A stretch of 64,000 bases of DNA from Litoreibacter ascidiaceicola (GTDB taxonomy: Bacteria > Pseudomonadota > Alphaproteobacteria > Rhodobacterales > Rhodobacteraceae), in contig NZ_FQUV01000002.1 of the NCBI RefSeq assembly GCF_900129235.1, forward strand, positions 534,666 to 598,665, read 5' to 3'. The notes under the pieces are model-generated. The model was not told where the DNA came from, ran no database searches, and saw only the letters and a program-made list of their open reading frames with translations. The position numbers and the translations under genes are program-made. This document shows positions 58,421 to 64,000 of this stretch, piece after piece. Position 1 is the stretch's first letter. Each line of letters starts with the position of its first letter.

Positions 58421-59125
58421 TTAACCTTTAGCGAGTTCTGCAGCCTGCTCGAGCCAGTTGTCCCGGTCGATGCGGCCTTTGAAATTCAGTTTCTCGTCCA
58501 TATCAGCAATGTCCTCTGGGGTCCATGCTGCGATCTGGGCGAATGTGGTAACGTCCAGCGCGTGAAGTTTCTTCACGATAACCGGACCAACACCGCTGAT
58601 GCGTGTCAAATCATCTGCGCCTTCGGATTTCGCTGCGGCCTTCTTAGGAGCAGCGGCTTTCTTTGGTGCAGCTTCTTTTTTCGGAGCAGCAGCTTTTTCA
58701 GCTTTCGCAGCTGGCTTGGCAGCGGCTTTGGCTTTTTTCTTGGCCGGAGCAGCCGCTTCGATTGCAGCAACCGATACGCCAGCGCCATTGATGGCAGCTT
58801 TCACGCCGGACTTGTCTGCGCCTTTTTCAAGGATGTCCGTGATGCGGAGCAGCGTCAGTTGCTGACGGTGGCCCTTGGTGCGCTTCGAAGAGTGCTTACG
58901 GCGACGTTTAACGAAGTTGATCGTTTTCACGCCTTTGATCTGGTCGATGACTTCGGCTTGAACGCCTGCGTCTTTGACCAACGGAGCACCTACAGTGCCC
59001 CCGACCATCAGAATTTCATTGAATTGGATTTTGTCGCCAGCGGCGGCATCCAGTTTCTCGACACGCAGAACATCGCCTGAGGCGACTTTATACTGCTTGC
59101 CGCCGGTTTTTAGAACCGCGAACAT
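58421..59125 (-). CDS. rplU: 50S ribosomal protein L21 with Ala/Lys-rich linker and C-terminal HhH-like domain
   Basis: 234 residues against about 103 for ordinary L21. Residues 1-103 are L21 ([40 protein letters not shown]). A low-complexity Ala/Lys/Pro linker (about 130-165) follows, then a helix-hairpin-helix-like domain ([40 protein letters not shown]). Similar tails occur on some Rhodobacteraceae proteins such as NuoE-type subunits. The tail's role on the ribosome is unknown. Confidence 0.93.
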   Translation of the reverse strand: MFAVLKTGGKQYKVASGDVLRVEKLDAAAGDKIQFNEILMVGGTVGAPLVKDAGVQAEVIDQIKGVKTINFVKRRRKHSSKRTKGHRQQLTLLRITDILEKGADKSGVKAAINGAGVSVAAIEAAAPAKKKAKAAAKPAAKAEKAAAPKKEAAPKKAAAPKKAAAKSEGADDLTRISGVGPVIVKKLHALDVTTFAQIAAWTPEDIADMDEKLNFKGRIDRDNWLEQAAELAKG

Positions 59126-59266
59126 ATCGCATACCCTTTTATCTTCCGCGCCCTGTGGCCCCGCATTTCGCGGCGTTCATGGGCCCAATTGGGCCACCTC
59201 GGACAGCGCGCCCCCGGATCGGGACGTCATTGCAAAAATCCACGCATCATGCGCAGATGCGGGCTT

Positions 59267-59659
59267 ATGTTGGAATTGCGCCCCTCTGTCAACAGGCTCT
59301 GGCCGAATATCCGCACCGCGATCGGCTTTATTGTGTTGGCCTTCGCGGGATGTAGTCCGAGCGCCCCGTCACACCTGCCCAATCCGGTTCTTTTGCCAGC
59401 CTATGCGGTTGGCAATGCCATTCACAACGCCAGTTACAACGCGCGCCGCTCGAAGGTCAAAACCTACGTGTCGCAGAACTTTGAGGCACTGCATCAAGAC
59501 CTTCGAGACGGCGGCGGGCCAGTTCTGGAAATGGCCTATCAACTGGCAGGAGTTAAGGCCGAAACGCGCCCTGCCCTGACCCGTATGCTTGCGGAGGAGC
59601 CGAACCTCGCGAAAGACCCCGAAGCGTTCACCGTGAGTCTCATGGTGCACGGGGTTTAG
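59267..59659 (+). CDS. hypothetical small lipoprotein
   Basis: 130 residues. The N-terminus has a hydrophobic segment ending in LAFAGCSPSAPS, a plausible lipobox, so it is probably a lipoprotein. The mature part is helical (NASYNARRSKVKTYVSQNFE). Function not recognised. The start is uncertain (ATG 59249 or 59267). It is divergent from rplU, and its stop overlaps the end of the DUF2059 gene by 4 bp. Confidence 0.65.
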   Translation: MLELRPSVNRLWPNIRTAIGFIVLAFAGCSPSAPSHLPNPVLLPAYAVGNAIHNASYNARRSKVKTYVSQNFEALHQDLRDGGGPVLEMAYQLAGVKAETRPALTRMLAEEPNLAKDPEAFTVSLMVHGV

Positions 59660-60477
59660 GTGTCTTCACCGATCATGAACTCGGCGGTCGCCCGCCCCAA
59701 CTCATAGCTCTGCTGCTCGAACATCTTGTCGAAGCCCGCGAACAGCACACTGTTCAACCGCTGCCCCGCAGGCGTTTTCGAGATGTCAATGTAGCGCTGC
59801 AACTCGGCTTTGGTCAGCCCGCTATAGGCCACCGAGGAAAAGTTGATCGTCCACTCCTCCATCTCCTGACGGATTTCCGGCTCCTGCTCCCAGACCGAAT
59901 TCAGCATGAAACTCTCCGACAGCCCTTCGGCATAGCTCTCGCTGGTTGCCATGCCACGGTAAAACGCCAGATTGGAATTCAGCGCCCCCGCGACATTGCT
60001 TTCCACCAGATCATTCACTTTGATGAACTCCTGATACATCAGATACAGCGCCGGATCTTCCTTGCGGATCGTCGCGACATTCCTGGCCGCCGCATCTTCC
60101 CCGCCTTCTTCATTCAGCGTTTTGCGTGCCTCGATCTCGATTTGCACGATGCGCGCGCCAAGATCGGTCTCGAAAAACGCCAGCGCCTCTTCCGAAGCTT
60201 CCAGATCGTCAATTGAGGACATCCCCTCAAGGAACGACTGCTTTGCCTTTTCCGGCTCGTAAATCCGTTCCAGTCGCGCGGTCCATGCAGGGGACGGGCT
60301 GACGCCTTCAGGGCCGGACATATCCTGCCCCGCAGTCACGCCTTCGTCGCGCAGCACCTCAAAAACGGTCTCCATGTCCAATGCGGTGAAATACCGGTCC
60401 AGCATCGACGCGCTTTGCGCAGACACCGCAGCGGCAGAAATCATCAAGGCAGTGAAGGTTGCAGTCAGAAGGCGCAT
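59656..60477 (-). CDS. DUF2059-like exported protein
   Basis: 273 residues. Signal peptide about 1-20 (ATFTALMISAAAVSAQS). The mature helical protein contains repeated acidic helices and the segment YSGLTKAELQRYIDISKTPA followed by GQRLNSVLFAGFDKMF, as in the DUF2059 family. Periplasmic; function unknown. A GGAAACGT-like site lies before the ATG. Confidence 0.75.
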   Translation of the reverse strand: MRLLTATFTALMISAAAVSAQSASMLDRYFTALDMETVFEVLRDEGVTAGQDMSGPEGVSPSPAWTARLERIYEPEKAKQSFLEGMSSIDDLEASEEALAFFETDLGARIVQIEIEARKTLNEEGGEDAAARNVATIRKEDPALYLMYQEFIKVNDLVESNVAGALNSNLAFYRGMATSESYAEGLSESFMLNSVWEQEPEIRQEMEEWTINFSSVAYSGLTKAELQRYIDISKTPAGQRLNSVLFAGFDKMFEQQSYELGRATAEFMIGEDT

Positions 60478-60638
60478 TACGTTTCCTTTTGGTCAAGTTC
60501 CCTTGACGATAAGCCTCCATCCCTTGCGCTACAATGCCCGCGCCGTTGAATTTATCGCGACCGGCGGCGTCTTGCGCGGAAAACCTGACGGATGGGCTTG
60601 CAGCGGGCCAAGTTGCCCGCTAAACCCCGCGCACCTGA

Positions 60639-62327
60639 TCACATGTCAGCCTTTGCGGAGAGGTGCCGGAGTGGTCGAACGGGACGGTTTCGAAAACCGT
60701 TGAGCTCGAGAGGGTTCCCAGGGTTCGAATCCCTGTCTCTCCGCCATTCCCGAACAAAAGTGGGCACCGCTGAACGCTCAACTTGTCGGGCAACGATGGC
60801 CTTTTCAATCTGAGCATGACGACCACATATCGTGATCTTATCTGTTCCGACGACAATTTCATCAACGATCGAACGAAGATAGCTTCGCTTTTCCAACGTG
60901 GTCGAGTTTGAAAGTGCGTTCTTCAGTGTCTCTACAAATCGGGCAACGCTTTCGTGAGTTACCTTTGCTTCCGGCGATAGTTCGGCCGTCACTTGATCCA
61001 GCTCTTTGTGAACGCGTTTGTGATTTTCCTTAGCCGCAAGAAAGCGCTCCTTGAACTCTGGATCATCTAAATCGACGAGATCCGCTTGAAGCAATGAATA
61101 AAGATTATCGAGCGCCCGCTTTGCTGACTGAACTTCCTTCTCACGGGCCACGAGTCGTTTCTTCAATGCATTGGAAGATCGCTCCTGACGGGTTCGCAAT
61201 GGCTTCAGTAAGCCGTCGATATTTTCGATGTTCAAGAATTCGTCGTTCAAGTGCTGAACGACTAAGGCATCGCACTCCTCCATAGGAACACGTCGGCCTT
61301 TACAAGTTCCCGTCCGCATCTTGTTTGAGCAAGCGTAGTAGCGATAGCGTCCGCCCTTGCCAGTGCTTGTCGTCATTCCATTGCCGCATTCTGGGCAGGT
61401 AACCAAACCTGTCAGAAGAACGTCGCCGGTGACAACGCGCGGCGGCATACTTTTTGGGTTTTTGGCATCCATCATTTCTCGGAGTTGCTCGAATTCCGCT
61501 TCCGAGATAATCGAATTCACTTTTGTAGTTATTTTTCGCCCACCGTCGAAATTGCTATTAAAAGTCCTTATCCCTGCGTAGGTTTTGGAACTCAAAAGTC
61601 TGTGGAGCGCACTGACGCCCCAAGCATTTCCTTGGCGCGTCTTGTATCCGCGATCGTTCAGCCATTTCACAATAGCCTTGACCCCCATCGGACCGGTCGT
61701 GCCGTCGCCCTCCAGTGCCAGATCGAAAATCATGCGCATGACCGCGGCTTCGTCTGGCTCCAGATCCAATATTTTCTTGTGAGTTCCGCCCCGAATTTCC
61801 GCAGTTACAGATCGATATCCGTAAATCGGAACCGAGCCATTATGGAACCCCTGCAGCGCATTTTCGTGGTGTGCGCGAGTGACATGTTTAGAAATCTCAT
61901 TCGAGGTGAACTCATCAAATAAGGAAATGAGTTGGCGAAGTAGTCTGCCTTCCGGACTCTCTTCAATTCTTTGAGTGATGCTGATCACGCGGACTTTGCG
62001 CTTAGCGAGTGCGCGTATCGTTAGTTCGGATACGGCGTTGTCTCGAAAGAACCTGCTGAAAGAATGAACAACGATGACATCACAAGGCAGGGCACCGGAG
62101 ATGATGTCGTCGATCATCGTTTGAAAGCCAGGTCGGTTGCTTGTCCGCCCACTTCGCGCATCGCTATATTCGGCAACAACGATGTATGCGTGGTTTTTGC
62201 AATGTCGATTGATTTGCTTCCGCTGATCGGGAACGGACAAATCTTTTTCCGCTTGCCGCCCTGTGGAGACCCGAGTGTAAGTTACAGCGCGGCTACCGGC
62301 AGGTGCCGCTGAATTGTCAGCTATCAT
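60639..62327 (-). CDS. large serine recombinase (integrase) reading through tRNA-Ser
   Basis: 562 residues. Resolvase domain with catalytic Ser21 (TYTRVSTGRQ), recombinase domain about 170-300 (LEGDGTTGPMGVKAIVKWLN), zinc ribbon CPECGNGMTTS...YYACSNKM, and a long coiled-coil region. Start ATG 62327 has AAAGG upstream; 62366 is less likely. Residues 528-557 are read exactly antisense to the complete tRNA-Ser, starting at the complement of CCA (Trp528), and the last five codons come from host flank. It therefore sits at the left attachment site of an integrated element. Confidence 0.93.
   Translation of the reverse strand: MIADNSAAPAGSRAVTYTRVSTGRQAEKDLSVPDQRKQINRHCKNHAYIVVAEYSDARSGRTSNRPGFQTMIDDIISGALPCDVIVVHSFSRFFRDNAVSELTIRALAKRKVRVISITQRIEESPEGRLLRQLISLFDEFTSNEISKHVTRAHHENALQGFHNGSVPIYGYRSVTAEIRGGTHKKILDLEPDEAAVMRMIFDLALEGDGTTGPMGVKAIVKWLNDRGYKTRQGNAWGVSALHRLLSSKTYAGIRTFNSNFDGGRKITTKVNSIISEAEFEQLREMMDAKNPKSMPPRVVTGDVLLTGLVTCPECGNGMTTSTGKGGRYRYYACSNKMRTGTCKGRRVPMEECDALVVQHLNDEFLNIENIDGLLKPLRTRQERSSNALKKRLVAREKEVQSAKRALDNLYSLLQADLVDLDDPEFKERFLAAKENHKRVHKELDQVTAELSPEAKVTHESVARFVETLKNALSNSTTLEKRSYLRSIVDEIVVGTDKITICGRHAQIEKAIVARQVERSAVPTFVREWRRDRDSNPGNPLELNGFRNRPVRPLRHLSAKADM
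60657..60746 (+). tRNA. tRNA-Ser (anticodon CGA)
   Basis: 90 nt including encoded CCA. Acceptor stem GGAGAGG pairs with TCTCTCC, followed by discriminator G and CCA. Anticodon stem ACGGT/ACCGT encloses the loop TTCGAAA with CGA at 60691-60693 (reads UCG). A long variable arm follows, as in class II tRNAs, and the T-loop is GGTTCGAATCC. The gene serves as the integration target of the adjacent recombinase element. Confidence 0.97.
60657..60746. other. putative attachment site (attL) within tRNA-Ser
   Basis: The lower-GC element begins right after the CCA end of the tRNA and its integrase gene abuts it. The exact crossover core is not defined. I found no second copy of the tRNA 3' end in the remaining 3.25 kb, so the other attachment site is probably beyond the window. 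Confidence 0.55.
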
Positions 62328-62768
62328 TAAACAACCTTTCAAAGAGCCCTGCAGCGTTGGTAACAACGAAATAGCAGTCTCTTGATTATCGATATGGGCG
62401 ACGAATTTTCAAGCATTTGTTCACCTTTGTTCCCGTTGGCGCCTGAGTTCGGTCAGTCCGTTTCTGACCAGGGTGATTTCCGTTGAACACCCTGATCACA
62501 AACGAACTGCGCGACTTTGACTCGGATAACATTGGCTCTTTCGACGAAATCAGAAGGGATAAAAAATAAAATAAAACAGATGCTTATAGGTTGAAATTCG
62601 CGGGGGCCTGAGTATGTTCTAACCATCAGATGATCGGGACAGGTCTCGATTCCATCTCTTGTGCCAAGCTGTGCGACGCATTGCTTGGGCGGGTTTGAGT
62701 GTCTGCTCAAACTCTACGACAATCGGCAAAATCGCGTGCAGCGACATTGCCATTCGTATGGAGATGCA
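62328..62768. promoter_or_regulatory. divergent control region between the two recombinase transcripts
   Basis: 441 bp with no supported gene. It holds an imperfect 10-bp inverted repeat GACCAGGGTG/CACCCTGATC (62466-62475 and 62488-62497, 12-bp loop, one mismatch), a possible operator, and an A-rich stretch GGGATAAAAAATAAAATAAAA near 62560. Confidence 0.45.
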
Positions 62769-63041
62769 ATGATGCAACCACCAATCAAACAGCCGGGCGG
62801 CCTTCGTTCGGAGATTTCGAAGTCCTCATCCACTTTGGGCAGTCAATCTCGGTTCGTCGTAGTCAACGGGCTGAAAGCTGTCACACAAATTTCGAATGAT
62901 GAAATTCGCGCAATTGAAGCGCACTTCTGGGCTGAGCTCAGCCAGCTTCTCACTACTAAAGACACTCCTAAAGGGACCCCCTGCGATGAGCGTGAAGCGG
63001 TTCGGAACGAGCAGGAGAGTGAATATGAAGCGCGAGTCTGA
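62769..63041 (+). CDS. small hypothetical protein coupled to second recombinase
   Basis: 90 residues starting MMQPPIKQPGG, with GGAG 6 bp before the ATG. Most of the chain is soluble and acidic at the end (NDEIRAIEAHFWAELSQLLT). Function not recognised. Its last 17 bases overlap the start of the downstream recombinase in another frame, so it may be a regulator or accessory factor of that recombinase. Confidence 0.55.
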   Translation: MMQPPIKQPGGLRSEISKSSSTLGSQSRFVVVNGLKAVTQISNDEIRAIEAHFWAELSQLLTTKDTPKGTPCDEREAVRNEQESEYEARV

Positions 63042-63924
63042 ACCGACCAAGTCTGCTCCTTTAGGCGGCGCAGTTCTGTATGCACGGGTTTCGACAGGAA
63101 GGCAGGCTGAGAAAGATCTGTCGATACCTGATCAGTTCCTCAAGATGCACGGGTATTGCAGTGCGAACGGGCTCGAATGCATACGTGAGTTTAGTGATGC
63201 CTATACCGGAACAAGTTTTGACCGTCCCGGGTTGCACGAAATGAGAGAGCTTATCCAAGCTAATCCAGGCGTAATCTCGGTCGTTTTGGTTCACTCTTTC
63301 AGCCGTTTGGGTCGCGATTCCGTTGAATTTGAACTTTTCCGAAGAGAACTTCAAAGGCTGGGTGTAAAGCTTATAAGCATTACTCAAGATGTCGGAGACA
63401 CGGCCGGCGCGAGCATTTTTCGAAAAATAATCAACTTGATGGACGAGCAGTTCTCGCTCGAGACATCAAAACATGTCATTCGAAGTATGGGTGAAAACGC
63501 TCGCCAAGGATTCTGGAACGGCGGAACTCCACCTTTCGGTTATCGCGCCGTTGAAGCTGGGCATCGCGGGCAAACTGTAAAAAAAAAGTTAGCGGTGCAC
63601 CCAGCCGAAGCCGAAGACGTGAGATTGATCTACAATCTTTATCTCGAAGGTGACGGTAAAAATGGGCCAATGGGCATCAAAAAAATTGCCTGTTACCTGA
63701 ACGAAAACACGTTCTCGAGACGAGGCGGCGCGAAATGGACAACAGGCCAAGTTCACCTTGTTCTCCATGATACAGTCTACATTGGCGAGTTCATTTTCAG
63801 AAAAGGTAAGGCTGCAGATGACCAGATCATAGTCGAGGTGCCCGCAATCATTGATGCAGAGTTGTTCGAGCAAGTTCAGCAGCGGCTCAAGAGAAATAAT
63901 CCTCGGCTGACATTTCCCAAGTGA
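63025..63924 (+). pseudogene. C-terminally truncated large serine recombinase
   Basis: 299 residues. AGGAGAG lies 6 bp before ATG 63025. Resolvase domain with catalytic Ser23 (YARVSTGRQAEKDLSIPDQ) and recombinase domain (EGDGKNGPMGIKKIACYLNE) are intact and clearly related to the first recombinase. The frame stops after NNPRLTFPK, exactly where the zinc-ribbon region begins in the relative (KNPKSMPPR...), so the zinc ribbon and coiled coil are missing. It may be a broken gene or a naturally short form. Confidence 0.75.
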
Positions 63925-64000
63925 TGCCTGTTCTGACGGATTTTGATGGATTTTGTGGTCATTTTCAAGACTGACGGTCGGATCAGCTGCGCGAGTGGCC
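63925..64000. other. window end after truncated recombinase
   Basis: 76 bp with no recognisable continuation of the recombinase in any frame. A short direct repeat GGATTTTGATGGATTTTGTGG is visible. Confidence 0.4.

Noticed and set aside
60620..60865. 81-codon minus-strand frame containing GGETGIRTLGTLSSSTVFET
   Set aside because: This is the well-known spurious translation of the antisense strand of tRNA-Ser.
60747..64000. Second copy of the tRNA-Ser 3' end (attR)
   Set aside because: Reading the remaining sequence I found no match to the T-arm/acceptor segment; it may lie outside the window.

Overview
The window is chromosomal DNA of an alphaproteobacterium, almost certainly of the Rhodobacteraceae (roseobacter/Rhodobacter group). 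The evidence is the gene order dusB-ntrB-ntrC-ntrY-ntrX-trkA-trkH-hfq-hflX, NtrC and NtrX proteins without the GAFTGA loop, a HemB without the zinc-binding cysteines, a ribosomal protein L21 carrying an Ala/Lys-rich tail and a helix-hairpin-helix-like domain, and generally GC-rich coding sequence. No database search was possible; all calls rest on reading motifs and context. About 61 kb is ordinary host chromosome. The last 3.3 kb, right of a tRNA-Ser gene, is the edge of an integrated element that runs off the window.

Layout. 1-11.7 kb: 5'-truncated dusB, the nitrogen two-component pairs NtrBC and NtrYX, potassium uptake TrkA/TrkH, Hfq and HflX. 11.8-22.3 kb: mixed housekeeping and envelope genes: a DUF2177 membrane protein, a Tat-type exported agmatine deiminase-like enzyme, a histidine phosphatase, a penicillin-acylase-family hydrolase, a beta-hydroxyacid dehydrogenase, a secreted caspase-like protein with a peptidoglycan-binding domain and Cys-rich tail next to a SYLF lipoprotein, and hemB. 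22.3-25.8 kb: mfd. 26-31.5 kb: a tightly overlapping minus-strand run (acyl-CoA ligase, DsbA/FrnE-like oxidoreductase, membrane hydrolase, MFS pump, then a peroxiredoxin-like protein and a small membrane protein), divergent from an XRE-cupin regulator. 31.5-34.5 kb: aquaporin plus arsenate reductase (arsenic detoxification), patatin lipase, 3-hydroxybutyrate dehydrogenase. 34.6-41.2 kb: RTX repeat protein, peptide-type solute-binding protein, VOC protein, DUF502 protein, pseudouridine catabolism (psuK-psuG).

41.4-44.8 kb: rpsB-tsf with a structured leader and terminator, a hairpin-rich spacer that may encode a small RNA, then aroQ translationally coupled to a LuxR-type regulator. 45.3-52.9 kb: the complete phosphate regulon phoR-pstS-pstC-pstA-pstB-phoU-phoB with a clear Pho box before pstS. 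53-59.1 kb: a small conserved gene, proA, proB, obgE, an acetyltransferase, a LysE-type exporter, rpmA, rplU. 59.2-60.5 kb: a small lipoprotein and a DUF2059 protein.

60.66-64 kb: tRNA-Ser(CGA) with a large serine recombinase whose last codons are read from the antisense strand of the complete tRNA; then, divergently, a small ORF coupled to a second recombinase of the same family that stops just where its zinc-ribbon domain should begin. I did not see a clearly novel defence or metabolic system. The best candidates for new biology are the recombinase pair at tRNA-Ser, the caspase-like/SYLF gene pair, the structured spacer downstream of tsf, the rpsB leader, and the acyl-CoA ligase operon.
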